Position numbers and translations under genes: made by a program
Shown here: positions 43,550 through 54,227 of the stretch, in pieces
Position numbering within the stretch: position 1 is the stretch's first letter
Layout: each line of letters starts with the position of its first letter
Assembly: GCF_003337425.1 (NCBI RefSeq)
Contig: NZ_QPJU01000012.1
Location: forward strand, 1-54,336
Source: Extensimonas vulgaris
GTDB lineage: Bacteria > Pseudomonadota > Gammaproteobacteria > Burkholderiales > Burkholderiaceae_C
Reading direction: 5' to 3'
DNA length: 54,336 bases
Notes under the pieces: generated by a model
What the model was told of the DNA's origin: nothing
Database searches by the model: none
Seen by the model: the letters and a program-made list of their open reading frames with translations, nothing else

Positions 43550-43580
43550 TTGCCGCGCTGACAAGGGCGGCATCTATAGT
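43550..43580 (+). promoter_or_regulatory. Putative promoter of the RND efflux operon
   Basis: TTGCCG, a 19-base spacer and TATAGT, 50 bases before the adaptor ATG at 43631. The -10 is good and the spacing is at the long limit. Confidence 0.4.
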
Positions 43581-43630
43581 AGCGACGCCGCAAACCATTG
43601 CGGAGCCTGGAGTTTTCTCTCGCACGCACC

Positions 43631-44995
43631 ATGCCCGAATCGACCGCTGCGCCGTCCGCCCCTTTGCCTATCTCCGCAAAACCGCCACGCCGGCGCAAAC
43701 GTTGGCCTTGGATTGTGCTGCTCGCCGTCGTGCTTGCAAGCGGTGCCGTTTGGCGCTGGAAAAGCCAGGCGCCGAAGTCCAGCGACGATGCGGGCGCTGC
43801 CGCTGCCGGCCCAGCGACTGGTAAAAAAGGTAGAGGCATGGGTGGCATGCAGCTACCCCAACCCGTTTCCGTGCAGACCGTGCAGCGGCGTGACCTGCGC
43901 ATTACCGTGCAGACCATAGGCACGATCACGGCACTCAACACCGCGGTGGTGCGCGCGCAGGTCAGCGGGGTGCTGCAGAGCCTGCACTTCAAAGAAGGCG
44001 AGCAGGTCACGCAGGGGCAACAGCTCGCGCAGATCGACCCGCGCAGTTTCGAAGCGAGCCTGCGCCAGGCCGAAGGCACGCTCGCGCGCGACCAGGCGCA
44101 GCTCGACAACGCGCGCATGGATTTGGCGCGTTACCGCGAACTGCTGCGCCAGGACGCCGTCGCCAAGCAGCAGCTCGACACCCAGGAAGCGCTGGTGCGC
44201 CAGCTCGACGGCACGGTACGCGCCGACCAGGGCGCCGTGCAGAACGCGCGGCTGCAGCTTTCGTACACGCGCGTCACGGCGCCGATCAGCGGGCGCGTGG
44301 GGCTCAAGCAGGCAGACCTCGGCAACATCGTGCAGACCTCGGACGCCAACGGCATCGTAAGCATCACCCAGACGCGCCCGATTGCTCTTCTTTTCGCAGT
44401 CCCTTCGGCACATCTGGCGGCGCTTAGCGCCCAATTGAATGCCCATAAAGCGCTGACCGTCGAAGCCTGGGAACGCGGCGGCGGCAAAAAGCCGCTCGCC
44501 GTGGGGACGGTGGCGACCATGGACAACGCCATAGACACCAGCACCGACACCATCAAGGTCAAGGCTTTGTTTCCTAACCAGGACGACGCGCTCTTTCCGA
44601 ACCAGTCAGTGAACGTCGTGCTCGAGCTCGGCCAACTGCCGCAGGCGCTGGCCGTGCCGCAGGCCGCAGTGCTGCGCGGCGCGCAAGGCTTTTACGTCTA
44701 TGTGGTAGGCGCCGACGGCACGGTGCATGTGCGCAACGTGCAGCCCGGCCCGAGCGACGGCGGCTGGACGGGCGTGCAAGGCGCGCTGCAACCCGGCGAG
44801 CGCGTGGTCGTCGATGGCACTGACCGGCTGCGCGAAGGCGCCAAAGTCGAGGTCGTGGCGCCGGCGACATCGCCCGCTACGCCATCGGCCCTGCAGTCAG
44901 GCAACGCAACGACAGGCAAAGGTCATCGCCGCACGCAGAGCATGGCGTCCAGTGGCAGCACGAGCGGCCAGCGCAACGCGACCAGCGCGCCATGA
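43631..44995 (+). CDS. mdtA: RND efflux periplasmic adaptor subunit, MdtA-like
   Basis: A 454-residue membrane-fusion protein anchored by an N-terminal helix ([17 protein letters not shown]). Order: barrel-sandwich hybrid ([35 protein letters not shown]), a long helical hairpin ([23 protein letters not shown]), [21 protein letters not shown] and a beta-barrel domain with [12 protein letters not shown]. The [15 protein letters not shown] block is typical of MdtA. The ATG at 43631 omits an 11-residue extension. The tail of about 35 residues is Ser/Thr/Ala-rich. The stop overlaps the next ATG. Confidence 0.94.
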   Translation: MPESTAAPSAPLPISAKPPRRRKRWPWIVLLAVVLASGAVWRWKSQAPKSSDDAGAAAAGPATGKKGRGMGGMQLPQPVSVQTVQRRDLRITVQTIGTITALNTAVVRAQVSGVLQSLHFKEGEQVTQGQQLAQIDPRSFEASLRQAEGTLARDQAQLDNARMDLARYRELLRQDAVAKQQLDTQEALVRQLDGTVRADQGAVQNARLQLSYTRVTAPISGRVGLKQADLGNIVQTSDANGIVSITQTRPIALLFAVPSAHLAALSAQLNAHKALTVEAWERGGGKKPLAVGTVATMDNAIDTSTDTIKVKALFPNQDDALFPNQSVNVVLELGQLPQALAVPQAAVLRGAQGFYVYVVGADGTVHVRNVQPGPSDGGWTGVQGALQPGERVVVDGTDRLREGAKVEVVAPATSPATPSALQSGNATTGKGHRRTQSMASSGSTSGQRNATSAP

Positions 44996-47900
44996 ATCCG
45001 TCGCGCATCTTCATCGACCGGCCGGTGGCGACCGCGCTGCTCATGCTGGCGATCTTTCTCGCGGGTTTGCTCGCGTACCGGCTCATGCCGGTTTCGGCGC
45101 TGCCAGAGGTCGATTACCCGACCATCCAGGTCACCACGCTCTACCCCGGCGCGAGCCCCGAGGTGATGTCGAGCACCGTCACGGCGCCGCTGGAGCGCCA
45201 GTTCGGCCAGATGCCGGGGCTCAACCAGATGAGCAGCATGAGCTCGGGCGGCGCCTCGGTCATCACGCTGCGCTTTTCGCTCGGCTTGGCGCTCGACGTG
45301 GCCGAGCAGGAAGTGCAGGCGGCGATCAACGCGGCCAGCAACCTGCTGCCCACCGATTTGCCCATGCCGCCGGTCTATAGCAAGGTCAATCCCGCCGATG
45401 CGCCCGTGCTTACCATCGCCGTGACCTCGCGCACGCTGCCGCTGATCCAGGTGCACCAGCTCGTCGAAAACCAGCTCGCCCCCAAGCTCTCGCAGGTCGA
45501 GGGCGTGGGGCTCGTGAGCATCGCGGGCGGGCAGCGCCCGGCCGTGCGCATCCAGGCCGATCCGCAAAAGCTCGCTGCGGCGGGCCTGTCGCTCGAAGAC
45601 CTGCGCAGTGCCATCGCCGCGAGCAACGTGAGCCAGGCCAAGGGCAGCTTCGACGGGCCACTGCGCGCGAGCACCATCGACGCGAACGACCAGCTGCAGT
45701 CCGCAGCCGACTATGAAAACCTCATCCTCGCCTGGAAGGACGGCCGCGCGCTGCGTCTCAAGGACGTGGCCGGCACGGTCGATGGCGCCGAGAACATCCG
45801 CCTCGCGGCCTGGTTCGACCGCATGCCGGGCGTGATCGTGAACGTGCAGCGCCAGCCGGGCGCGAACGTGATCCAGACCGTCGATCGCGTCAAGGCGCTG
45901 CTGCCGCGCCTGCAGGCGGGCCTGCCTGCGGCGGTTGACGTGCAGGTGATCGCCGACCGCACCGTGACCATACGCGCCTCGGTCGATGACACCAAGGTCG
46001 AGCTGCTGTTTTCGGTGGCGCTCGTGGTGCTCGTGATTTTTCTGTTCCTGCGCAGCGCGAGCGCCACCGTGATCCCGAGCGTGGCCGTGCCGCTCGCGCT
46101 CGTGGGCACCTTCGGCGTGATCTACCTCGCGGGCTTTTCGATCAACAACCTCACGCTCATGGCGCTCGTGATCTCCACGGGCTTCGTGGTCGATGACGCG
46201 ATCGTGATGATCGAAAACATCGCGCGCTTCGTCGAGGCCGGCGACACGCCGCTGCAAGCCGCGCGCAAAGGGGCGCAGCAGATCGGCTTCACCATCATCT
46301 CGCTGACGATCTCGCTGATCGCCGTGCTGATCCCGCTACTTTTCATGGGTGACGTGGTCGGGCGGCTGTTCCATGAATTCGCGATCACGCTCGCCGTGGC
46401 GATCCTGATCTCGGCCGTCGTCTCGCTCACGCTCACGCCCATGATGAGCGCGCGCCTGCTGCGCCCCGCGCAAGCGCACGCACCGGGGCGCATCGGCGCC
46501 TGGAGCACGCGCCAGTTCGAGCGCCTGGTGCAAGGCTACGACCGCGCACTCGAATGGGTGCTCGACCACCCGGGCAGCACCTTGCTCGTGTTCGCGGCCA
46601 CGCTTGCGCTCACGGGGCTGCTCTACCTTGCCGTACCCAAGGGGTTTTTCCCGGTGCAGGACACGGGGCTGATCCAGGTCGTGACCGAGGCCACGCAAAG
46701 CACCTCGTTCACGGCCATGTCCACGCGCCAACAGGCGCTGGCCGACGCGATCCTGCGCGAGCCGGACGTGGAGCATTTGAGCTCTTTCATTGGTGTCGAT
46801 GGTGCGAACGCCACGCTCAACAGCGGGCGCATGCAGATCACGCTCAAACCCTTCGCGCAGCGCACGGCCTCGGCCACGCAAATCGTCGAGCGCCTGCGTG
46901 CGCGCACGGCGCATGTGCCGGGCATCACGGCGTACTTCCAGCCCGTGCAGGACTTGACCATCGAAGACCGCGTCTCCAAAACGCAGTACCAGTTCCTGCT
47001 GAGTTCGCCCAATGCGCAAGACCTCGCGCTCGCGAACACGCGCCTGCTGGACGCGCTGCGCGCGTTGCCCGAGCTTGCCGACGTGACCAGCGACTTGCAG
47101 GACGCGGGCCTGCAGGCCTACGTCGAAATCGACCGCGAAGCCGCGGGCCGCCTGGGCGTGACGGTGGCGGCGATAGACGCTGCGCTGTACGACGCGTTCG
47201 GGCAGCGCCTGATTTCGACCATTTACACCCAGACCAGCCAGTACCGCGTCGTGCTCGAAGCACCCGAGGGCCAGCGCAGCGGCCCGCGTGCGCTCGACGG
47301 TCTTTACGTGCCCGGCACGGCCTTGGCTGCGGACGGCAGCACGCGCACGGTGCAAGTGCCACTGCGTTCGGTCGCGCACGTGCTGGAGCGCCCCGCGGCG
47401 CTCGCAATCCAGCACGTGGCGCAATTTCCCGCGGCCACGGTGTCGTTCAACCTCGCGCCGGGCGCTGCGCTCGGGCCCGCGGTGGCGGCCATCGAAGCGG
47501 CGCAGGCACGCCTGCAGCTGCCTGCGAGCGTGGAAACCAGCTTCCAGGGTGCGGCTGCCGCCTTCAGCGCCTCGCTCAGCAGCACGCTGCTGCTGATCCT
47601 CGCGGCCGTGGTGACCATGTACATCGTGCTCGGCGTGCTCTATGAGAGCTACATCCACCCGCTGACCATCCTCTCCACGCTGCCCTCGGCGGGGCTGGGC
47701 GCGCTGCTCGCGCTCTTGCTGATGCGCCAGGACCTCGGCGTGGTGGCCGTGATCGGCATTGTGCTCTTGATCGGCATCGTCAAAAAGAACGCGATCATGA
47801 TGATCGACTTCGCGCTCGAAGCCGAGCGCCTGCAGGGTCTGCCGCCGCGCCAGGCCATCCACCAGGCCTGCCTGCTGCGCTTTCGCCCGATTCTGATGAC

Positions 47901-48132
47901 GACGCTCGCGGCGCTGCTCGGCGCGCTGCCGCTGATGCTGGGCACGGGCGCGGGCCATGAGTTGCGCCACCCGCTGGGCGTGACCATGGTGGGCGGCCTG
48001 ATCGTGAGCCAGCTGCTCACGCTCTTTACCACGCCCGTGATCTATCTGGGCTTTGCGCGGCTGCAGCAGCGCTGGAACGCCTGGCGGCACCAGAGCGATG
48101 ACGCAGCGCAGGCGGGCGGAGCGCAGCCGTGA
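44992..48132 (+). CDS. mdtB: RND multidrug efflux pump inner-membrane subunit, MdtB-like
   Basis: A 1046-residue proton-driven transporter. It starts [45 protein letters not shown], typical of the HAE1 family (read in parts). The proton-relay pair is Asp-Asp in [14 protein letters not shown] on helix 4. [26 protein letters not shown] and [18 protein letters not shown] mark the second half. It is followed by a distinct second pump gene, which matches the heteromeric MdtBC layout, where the active unit is two MdtB and one MdtC in E. coli. ATGA overlap with mdtA. Confidence 0.95.
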   Translation: MNPSRIFIDRPVATALLMLAIFLAGLLAYRLMPVSALPEVDYPTIQVTTLYPGASPEVMSSTVTAPLERQFGQMPGLNQMSSMSSGGASVITLRFSLGLALDVAEQEVQAAINAASNLLPTDLPMPPVYSKVNPADAPVLTIAVTSRTLPLIQVHQLVENQLAPKLSQVEGVGLVSIAGGQRPAVRIQADPQKLAAAGLSLEDLRSAIAASNVSQAKGSFDGPLRASTIDANDQLQSAADYENLILAWKDGRALRLKDVAGTVDGAENIRLAAWFDRMPGVIVNVQRQPGANVIQTVDRVKALLPRLQAGLPAAVDVQVIADRTVTIRASVDDTKVELLFSVALVVLVIFLFLRSASATVIPSVAVPLALVGTFGVIYLAGFSINNLTLMALVISTGFVVDDAIVMIENIARFVEAGDTPLQAARKGAQQIGFTIISLTISLIAVLIPLLFMGDVVGRLFHEFAITLAVAILISAVVSLTLTPMMSARLLRPAQAHAPGRIGAWSTRQFERLVQGYDRALEWVLDHPGSTLLVFAATLALTGLLYLAVPKGFFPVQDTGLIQVVTEATQSTSFTAMSTRQQALADAILREPDVEHLSSFIGVDGANATLNSGRMQITLKPFAQRTASATQIVERLRARTAHVPGITAYFQPVQDLTIEDRVSKTQYQFLLSSPNAQDLALANTRLLDALRALPELADVTSDLQDAGLQAYVEIDREAAGRLGVTVAAIDAALYDAFGQRLISTIYTQTSQYRVVLEAPEGQRSGPRALDGLYVPGTALAADGSTRTVQVPLRSVAHVLERPAALAIQHVAQFPAATVSFNLAPGAALGPAVAAIEAAQARLQLPASVETSFQGAAAAFSASLSSTLLLILAAVVTMYIVLGVLYESYIHPLTILSTLPSAGLGALLALLLMRQDLGVVAVIGIVLLIGIVKKNAIMMIDFALEAERLQGLPPRQAIHQACLLRFRPILMTTLAALLGALPLMLGTGAGHELRHPLGVTMVGGLIVSQLLTLFTTPVIYLGFARLQQRWNAWRHQSDDAAQAGGAQP

Positions 48133-51100
48133 ACCTCAGCGCGCCGTTCATCGCCCGGCCGGTGGCGACCACGCTGCTCACGCTGGGCGTGATGCTCGCG
48201 GGTTTGCTCGGCTTTGGGCTGCTGCCGATCGCGCCGCTGCCGCAGGTGGATTTTCCGACGATCTCGGTCAGCGCTTCGCTGCCCGGTGCGAGCCCCGACA
48301 CCATGGCGGCAACGGTGGCCACGCCGCTCGAGCGCGTGCTCGGCAACATCGCCGGCGTGAACGAAATCACTTCGAGCTCGTCGCTCGGCAATACGCGCAT
48401 CACGCTGCAGTTCGATCTGAACCGCGACATCGACGGTGCCGCGCGCGACGTGCAGGCCGCGATCAACGCTGCGCGCACCCTGCTGCCCAGCGGCATGCCG
48501 AGCAACCCCACCTACCGCAAGGTGAACCCGGCCGGTGCGCCCATCATGGTGCTGTCGCTGACCTCGGACACGCTCACGCGCGGCCAGATGTACGACGCGG
48601 CCTCCACGGTGCTCGCGCAGCGGCTCGCGCAGGTCGATGGCGTGGGCCAGGTCAACATCGGCGGCGGCGCCCTGCCCGCGGTGCGCGTGGAGCTCGACCC
48701 CGACAAGCTCGCCGCGCAAGGCATCGCGCTCGACCAGGTGCGCCTTGCGCTCACCGCGACCAACGCGCGCCGCCCCAAGGGCAGCGTGGAGGATGAAACG
48801 CGCAGCTGGCAGATCGCCGCGAACGACCAAGCCCAGCGCGCGGCCGACTACGCACCCGTGCTGCTGCGCTACCGCGACGGCGCCGCCGTGCGCCTGCGCG
48901 ACGTGGCCGAGGTGCAGGATTCGGTGCAGGACGTGCGCAACTTCGGTCTCACGAACGGCAAACCAGCCATCACCTTGTTCATCCTCAAGCAACCGGGCGC
49001 GAACGTCATCGAAACGGTGCAGCGCGTACGCGCCCTGCTGCCGCACCTGCAAGCCTCCATTCCCCCGGCGATCACGCTGAGCGTGGTCAGCGACCGCACG
49101 CCCACGATCCGCGCCTCGCTGCGCGAGGTCGAGCGCGCGATGGCGATCTCGGTCGGCCTCGTGGTGCTCGTGGTGCTATTGTTTCTGCGCAGCTGGCGCG
49201 CCACCCTGATCCCCGCGATCGCCGTGCCGACCTCGCTCGCGGGCACCTTCGGCGTGATGTATCTGTGCGGCTACAGCCTGGACAACCTTTCGGCCATGGC
49301 GCTCACCGTGGCCACGGGCTTCGTCGTCGATGACGCCATCGTGGTGCTCGAAAACATCATGCGCCACGTTGAGCGCGGCCTCGCACCGCGCGCGGCGGCG
49401 CTGCTGGGCGCGCGCGAAATCGGCTTTACCGTGGTGTCGATCTCGCTGAGCCTGATCGCCGTGTTCATCCCGCTGCTGCTCATGGGCGGCATCGTCGGGC
49501 GGTTGTTTCGGGAATTCGCCGTGGTGCTCTCGACAGCCATCCTCGTGTCCATGGCCGTGTCGCTGACCACCACGCCCATGCTCGCCGCGCAGTGGCTGCG
49601 GCCGCGCGCGCGGCAAAGCGGCGCAGCCACAGCCTCGGCGCAGCCCCAAAGTCACGGTCACGGTGCCGGCCGCGGTTTGTTTGCGCTGCGCGCGCGGCGC
49701 TGGGACGGCTGGAGCCAGGCGCTGGGCCGCGCGCTCACACGCGGCTACCGCCGCACGCTTGCCTGGACTTTGCGCCACCCGCTCGTCGCCGTGCTCGCGC
49801 TGCTGGGCGTGATCGCGCTCAACATCTACCTGTACGCGGTGATCCCCAAAACGTTCTTTCCGCAGCAGGACACGGGCTCGCTGATCGGCAGCGTGCAGGC
49901 CGACCAGAGCAGTTCGTTCCAGATCATGCGCACGCGCGTCGAACGCTTCATGGCGCTGGTGCAGTCCGACCCGGCCGTCGCTGCGGTGAGTGGCTACACC
50001 GGCGGCGGACAGCGCAATACGGCGATGTTTTTCATCACGCTCAAGCCGCTGGCCGAACGCAAGCTGCCCGTCGATGCGGTGATCGCGCGCCTGCGCAAGC
50101 GCCTTGCGCACGAGCCCGGTGCGCAGCTGTATTTCGTTCCCGTGCAGGACATCCGCATGGGCGGGCGCTCCTCGAACGCGCAATACCAGTTCACACTGCA
50201 GGCCGACGACACGGCCACACTGCGCGCCTGGGAGCCGCGCGTGCGCAGTGCGCTCGCGCGCCTGCCCGAGCTGGCCGACGTGAACACCGACCAGCAGGAA
50301 AAAGGCTTGCAAACCTCGCTGGTCATAGACCGCGACGCCGCCACGCGCCTGGGTGTGAGCGTGGCAGCCATAGACAGCACCCTCAACGACGCCTTCGGGC
50401 AGCGCCAGATCAGCGTGATCTACAACCCGCTGAACCAATACTGGGTGGTGATGGAGCTCGCCCCAGAGCACCTGCAAAGCCCGCAAACGCTGCAGCATTT
50501 GTATTTCACGAGCAGCAGCGGCGCGCAGGTGCCGCTCACGCAAATCGCGCGCCTCGAGGCCACCAACACCCCGCTCGCGGTCAACCACCAAAGCGGCGCA
50601 CCGGCTTCGACCATCAGCTTCAACCTGCCGCTGGGCGTGTCGCTGTCGCAGGCCACGGCGGCGATCCAGCGTGCCACCACGCAGCTCGGGCTGCCGGCCA
50701 CGGTGCGCGCGAGCTTTCAGGGCACGGCGAGCGCGTTTCAAGAGTCGCTTGCGTCGCAGCCGCTGCTCATCGCCGCGGCGCTCGTGGCCATCTACCTGGT
50801 GCTCGGCATCCTGTACGAAAGCCTGATCCACCCCGTAACCATCCTCTCCACGCTGCCCTCGGCGGGCGTGGGGGCGCTGCTCGCGCTGATGCTGTTTCGC
50901 ACTGAGTTTTCCATCATCGCGCTGATCGGCGTGATTTTGCTGATCGGCATCGTCAAGAAGAACGCGATCATGATGATCGACTTCGCGATCGAACGCCAAC
51001 GCCATGGCCTCACGACGCCGGGAGCCGCGATTTTTCGCGCGGCCCAGCTGCGCCTGCGCCCCATCCTCATGACCACCTGCGCCGCGATTTTGGGCGCCGT

Positions 51101-51287
51101 GCCGCTCGCACTCGGCCGCGGTGACGGGGCCGAGCTGCGCCAGCCGCTGGGCATCGCAATCGTCGGCGGGCTGATCCTGAGCCAGCTGCTCACGCTCTAC
51201 ACCACGCCCGTGGTCTTCGTGCTGATGGACAAACTGCGCCGCAAGCCGCAAGCCGCACTTTCCCCAACCGCTGCACCGCTGCCATGA
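48129..51287 (+). CDS. mdtC: RND multidrug efflux pump inner-membrane subunit, MdtC-like
   Basis: A 1052-residue pump, homologous to but distinct from the preceding one. It opens [44 protein letters not shown], in parts, and the helix-4 Asp pair is in [14 protein letters not shown]. The repeated second-half signature is [28 protein letters not shown]. The start codon is GTG at 48129, overlapping the mdtB TGA (GTGA). Residues about 495-525 hold an insertion-like Ala/Ser/Gln/His-rich loop. No regulator (BaeSR-type) is adjacent. Confidence 0.95.
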   Translation: MNLSAPFIARPVATTLLTLGVMLAGLLGFGLLPIAPLPQVDFPTISVSASLPGASPDTMAATVATPLERVLGNIAGVNEITSSSSLGNTRITLQFDLNRDIDGAARDVQAAINAARTLLPSGMPSNPTYRKVNPAGAPIMVLSLTSDTLTRGQMYDAASTVLAQRLAQVDGVGQVNIGGGALPAVRVELDPDKLAAQGIALDQVRLALTATNARRPKGSVEDETRSWQIAANDQAQRAADYAPVLLRYRDGAAVRLRDVAEVQDSVQDVRNFGLTNGKPAITLFILKQPGANVIETVQRVRALLPHLQASIPPAITLSVVSDRTPTIRASLREVERAMAISVGLVVLVVLLFLRSWRATLIPAIAVPTSLAGTFGVMYLCGYSLDNLSAMALTVATGFVVDDAIVVLENIMRHVERGLAPRAAALLGAREIGFTVVSISLSLIAVFIPLLLMGGIVGRLFREFAVVLSTAILVSMAVSLTTTPMLAAQWLRPRARQSGAATASAQPQSHGHGAGRGLFALRARRWDGWSQALGRALTRGYRRTLAWTLRHPLVAVLALLGVIALNIYLYAVIPKTFFPQQDTGSLIGSVQADQSSSFQIMRTRVERFMALVQSDPAVAAVSGYTGGGQRNTAMFFITLKPLAERKLPVDAVIARLRKRLAHEPGAQLYFVPVQDIRMGGRSSNAQYQFTLQADDTATLRAWEPRVRSALARLPELADVNTDQQEKGLQTSLVIDRDAATRLGVSVAAIDSTLNDAFGQRQISVIYNPLNQYWVVMELAPEHLQSPQTLQHLYFTSSSGAQVPLTQIARLEATNTPLAVNHQSGAPASTISFNLPLGVSLSQATAAIQRATTQLGLPATVRASFQGTASAFQESLASQPLLIAAALVAIYLVLGILYESLIHPVTILSTLPSAGVGALLALMLFRTEFSIIALIGVILLIGIVKKNAIMMIDFAIERQRHGLTTPGAAIFRAAQLRLRPILMTTCAAILGAVPLALGRGDGAELRQPLGIAIVGGLILSQLLTLYTTPVVFVLMDKLRRKPQAALSPTAAPLP

Positions 51288-52912
51288 ACCACCGCCTGCG
51301 CCCGCCTCCATCGCCGTTTTTCGCATGCGCTGCCACGCCCAAGCGCGGCCTCGTGGGCCTCACGGTTGTCTGCACCTTGCTCGCGCTCTCGGCCTGCAGC
51401 GTCACGCAGGTCACCCCACCCGCGCCGCTGCAAGCCCCGGCGCACTTCAAGGAAGCGCAAGCGCAGGACGCACCGCCGCAGGAGCGCTCGGGCGCTGCCG
51501 CGGGTGATGCAAGCTTGTGGCAACGCGCGCCGGCCACCGCGCCCGTGCCCGACGCCTGGTGGCAGCTTTTTGCCGACCCCACGCTCGATGCGCTCGAGGC
51601 GCAAGTGCTCGTGGGCAACACAACGCTGCAAAGCGCCGTCGCCGCCGTCGCAAACGCGCGCGCCGTACTCGCCGCGAGCCGCAGCGCCATGGCACCAAGC
51701 CTGTCCACGGATTTCGGCGCCAGCCGCAGCGCAAGTCCCACCACGGGTAACGGCACGGGCAACCTGGGCGCAAGCGCAGGCAGCGTCGGCAACCCTGCCA
51801 ACAGCGTCTCACTCACGGCGAGCGCGAGCTGGGAGCTGGACCTCTGGGGGCGCCTCGAACAAAGCAGCCGCGGCGCCGCCGCGCAGCTCCAGGCGAGCGC
51901 CGACGACCTCGCCGCGGCGCGCCTGTCGGTGCAAGCCCTGCTGGCACAAAGCTATTTCTCGCTGCGCACGGCCGAAGCGCAGCTCGCGCTGCTCGAACGC
52001 ACGGTGCAGAGCTACGAACGCGCGCTCGCCTTGACGCAGGCGCGCTACGCCCAAGGCGTGGCCGCACGCACCGACGTGCTGCAGGCACAAACCCAGCTGC
52101 AAAGCGCGCAGGCGCAGCGCGCCGACATGGTGGCGCAGCGCGCGCAGCTCGAACACGCGCTCGCCGTGCTGCTCGGTCAGGCGCCCGCGGCCTTCGAGCT
52201 CGCAGCCACGGCCACCCTGCCCGCCGTGCCTGCGCTGCCGCCGCTGCTGCCCGCCACCCTGCTGCAGCGCCGCCCCGACATTGCCGCGGCGCAGCAGCGC
52301 GTCGCCGCGGCCTACGCGCAGATCGGCGCCGCCGACGCGGCCTTCTTCCCTGCGCTCACGCTCTCGGCGGACGCGGGCTTTCGGCGCTCCACGCTCGCCA
52401 ACCTGCTGAGCGCGCCCGCGCGCCTGTGGTCACTCGGGCCCAGCATCTCGCAGGCCTGGCTCGACGGCGGGCAGCGCAAGCTCGCCAGCGCCCAAGCCCG
52501 CGCCACGGCCGAGCAAGCCACCGCCACCTACCGCCAAACCGTGCTCACGGCGCTGCAGGAGGTGGAGGACAACCTCGTGCTCGCACGCCAACTGCAGCAG
52601 GAGTTGGCCCTGCAGCAAGAAGCGCTCGCCGCCGCGCGCAAAACCCTGGCCATCACGCTGGCCCAGTACCGCGCCGGCACCGTGGGCTATCTCAACGTGG
52701 TGACGGCGCAAACGAGCGTGTTCACGAGCGAAACCACGGTGCTCGGCGTGCAAAACCGCCAGCTCGCGGCCGTGAGCCAATTGCTCAAAAACATCGCCGG
52801 CCGCTGGCAACCCGTGCCACGCGCGTGCCTGCAAGACCCCGACCTGCCGCCACGCGGCAGCGAGCCGCCGATCAACGACTGCATGCAAATGCCGGTTGCT
52901 ACCAAACAATGA
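51284..52912 (+). CDS. Outer-membrane efflux channel lipoprotein (NodT/OprM type)
   Basis: A 542-residue TolC-fold channel. A lipoprotein signal ends LLALSACS, so the mature N-terminus is a lipidated Cys. The repeated TolC-fold halves are visible: [36 protein letters not shown] and later [40 protein letters not shown], in parts. [16 protein letters not shown] lies in the second half. It completes a tripartite pump with the adaptor and the two transporters. ATGA overlap with mdtC, so all four genes are one coupled operon. Confidence 0.94.
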   Translation: MNHRLRPPPSPFFACAATPKRGLVGLTVVCTLLALSACSVTQVTPPAPLQAPAHFKEAQAQDAPPQERSGAAAGDASLWQRAPATAPVPDAWWQLFADPTLDALEAQVLVGNTTLQSAVAAVANARAVLAASRSAMAPSLSTDFGASRSASPTTGNGTGNLGASAGSVGNPANSVSLTASASWELDLWGRLEQSSRGAAAQLQASADDLAAARLSVQALLAQSYFSLRTAEAQLALLERTVQSYERALALTQARYAQGVAARTDVLQAQTQLQSAQAQRADMVAQRAQLEHALAVLLGQAPAAFELAATATLPAVPALPPLLPATLLQRRPDIAAAQQRVAAAYAQIGAADAAFFPALTLSADAGFRRSTLANLLSAPARLWSLGPSISQAWLDGGQRKLASAQARATAEQATATYRQTVLTALQEVEDNLVLARQLQQELALQQEALAAARKTLAITLAQYRAGTVGYLNVVTAQTSVFTSETTVLGVQNRQLAAVSQLLKNIAGRWQPVPRACLQDPDLPPRGSEPPINDCMQMPVATKQ

Positions 52913-52953
52913 GCTTCTTGCGCAGGATACACAAGGGGGAAAGGGGCAAAAAA

Positions 52954-52990
52954 GAAAAAAACCCAACTACCTTTTCGATAGTTGGGTTTT
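52954..52990. terminator. Bidirectional intrinsic terminator
   Basis: CCCAACTA and TAGTTGGG form an 8-bp stem with a 9-base loop, with an A-rich run before it and TTTT after. It ends the efflux operon on the plus strand and tRNA-His transcripts on the minus strand. Confidence 0.85.
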
Positions 52991-53001
52991 CTTGTGTCAG
53001 T

Positions 53002-53078
53002 TGGGGTGGCTGATGGGACTCGAACCCACGACGACAGGAATCACAATCCTGGACTCTACCAACTGAGCTACAGCCACC
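53002..53078 (-). tRNA. tRNA-His (anticodon GTG)
   Basis: The reverse complement starts with the extra G-1 paired to C73, as in all bacterial tRNA-His. The acceptor GTGGCTG pairs with CAGCCAC. The anticodon arm CAGGA-TTGTGAT-TCCTG gives GTG. The T loop is GTTCGAGTC and CCA is encoded, giving 77 nt. Confidence 0.96.
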
Positions 53079-53088
53079 GTAGCTGCGA

Positions 53089-53118
53089 ATTATAGCCTGT
53101 CGCTGCGACCGACCTGAA
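53089..53118 (-). promoter_or_regulatory. Putative tRNA-His promoter, -35 supplied by the tandem repeat
   Basis: On the minus strand TTCAGG, an 18-base spacer and a consensus TATAAT, ending 10 bases before the tRNA. The weak -35 lies inside the first unit of the 13-bp array. Confidence 0.5.
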
Positions 53119-53183
53119 CGACCGACCTGAACGACCGACCTGAACGACCGACCTGAACGACCGACCTGAACGACCGACCTGAA
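53106..53183. repeat. 13-bp tandem repeat, six perfect units
   Basis: CGACCGACCTGAA is repeated six times without error, then decays into CGGCCCCTGAGCGGCCGACCTGAA. A perfect short array of this kind usually changes length by slippage, so copy number may differ between strains. It lies between tRNA-His and the MaoC-like gene. Confidence 0.95.
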
Positions 53184-53226
53184 CGGCCCCTGAGCGGCCG
53201 ACCTGAAAACCCGGCCTCCCGCAAAT

Positions 53227-53724
53227 TCAGCCCTGCGTCGCAGGCGAGCGTCGGCGAAACATTACCGAGCCTTCCATGGTCAGCACCACTTCGCCATGTT
53301 GATTGAACATCTCCCACTTGGCGCGGGCCAGGCCTACGTCGGGGCGTGAGCCCATGGGGCGCGCCTCGATGATGTGCAGGCGCAGCGTGAGCGTGTCGCC
53401 GGGGAACACCGGTTTGAGCCAGCGCAGGTTGTCCAGCCCCGGCGAGCCCAGCCCAGCCGCCTGCCCCAGAAAATGATCGACCGTGAGCCGCATCGCCAGG
53501 CTGCAGGTGTGCCAGCCGCTTGCACAGAGCTTGCCAAACACCGACTGCGCGGCCGCCGCATCGTCGATGTGAAAGGGTTGCGGATCGTACTGCTTGGCAA
53601 ACGCAATGATCTCCTCACGTGTGGGCGTTACGCTGCCGAGTTCGAGCGTGGTACCCACCGGCAGGTCTTCCCAGTAGTATTTGATGGTTCTGGGGGGGGC
53701 GGGCTCGTTCGTGGCTTGGGTCAT
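53227..53724 (-). CDS. MaoC-like hotdog-fold dehydratase
   Basis: A 165-residue (R)-specific enoyl-CoA hydratase-type protein. The signature YDPQPFHIDDAAAAQSVFGKLCASGWHT carries the catalytic Asp-His pair (D in YDPQ, H in FHID). PVFPGDTLTLRLHIIEARPMGSRPDVG follows, as in the family. The ATG at 53724 has AGGAG upstream. It lies 85 bases from the haemoglobin gene on the same strand. The substrate is an acyl-CoA of unknown chain. Confidence 0.9.
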   Translation of the reverse strand: MTQATNEPAPPRTIKYYWEDLPVGTTLELGSVTPTREEIIAFAKQYDPQPFHIDDAAAAQSVFGKLCASGWHTCSLAMRLTVDHFLGQAAGLGSPGLDNLRWLKPVFPGDTLTLRLHIIEARPMGSRPDVGLARAKWEMFNQHGEVVLTMEGSVMFRRRSPATQG

Positions 53725-53809
53725 GGGCTGTCTCCTGAAAAGCAAGAAAGATGGGCCGAGCTTGCCACAGCGGCGCTGCAGCACACAAGCACGTGCGCGA
53801 CGCAGCGAC

Positions 53810-54214
53810 TCAGCCGCTCTTGTTGCGCATCCAGTCGGCCGTGTTCATGAAGCTCTCGTGCAAGCGCGCGCGCAGCGCCTCGGGCACACCGGTTTCGCGC
53901 ATCGCCTGGCCCATGCAAGCGACCCACTGGTCGCGCTCTTTGATGCCGATGGCAAAAGGCAAGTGGCGTGCGCGCAGCCGCGGGTGGCCGAAGCGCTCGG
54001 TGTAGTACGCGGGGCCGCCGAGCCAGCCGCACAAAAACCAGAACAGCTTTTGCCGCGCGCCGTCCAGGTCGCTGCCGTGCACGGCACGCAGCTCGGCATA
54101 GTCCGGCTCCAAATCCATGAGGTCGTAAAAACGCTCGACCAGCGCGCGCACTCTGTCTTCACCGCCCAGCCATTCGAAGGCGGTCATGACGTTTTCTGGA
54201 ATTTCTTTTTCCAT
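53810..54214 (-). CDS. Group II truncated haemoglobin
   Basis: A 134-residue 2-on-2 globin (trHbO type) for oxygen or nitric oxide handling. EWLGGEDRVRALVERFYDLMDLEP gives the B-helix Tyr, and FGHPRLRARHLPFAIG contains the proximal His region typical of group II. QWVACMGQAM carries the G8 Trp of the O group. The start at MEKEIP (54214) is chosen; MTAFEWLGG (54187) and an ATG at 54226 are alternatives. An IS630-like element end lies 14 bases upstream, so the native promoter has probably been displaced. Confidence 0.93.
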   Translation of the reverse strand: MEKEIPENVMTAFEWLGGEDRVRALVERFYDLMDLEPDYAELRAVHGSDLDGARQKLFWFLCGWLGGPAYYTERFGHPRLRARHLPFAIGIKERDQWVACMGQAMRETGVPEALRARLHESFMNTADWMRNKSG

Positions 54215-54227
54215 ACAAAATAGCATC

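Noticed and set aside
42989..43573. A 194-codon minus-strand hypothetical protein downstream of tRNA-Ser.
   Set aside because: It runs through the whole family B element and has no family resemblance or translation signal. The part outside the repeat may be a remnant but cannot be supported as a gene.
53106..53183. CRISPR array.
   Set aside because: The 13-bp units are directly adjacent with no spacers and no cas genes, so this is a simple tandem repeat.
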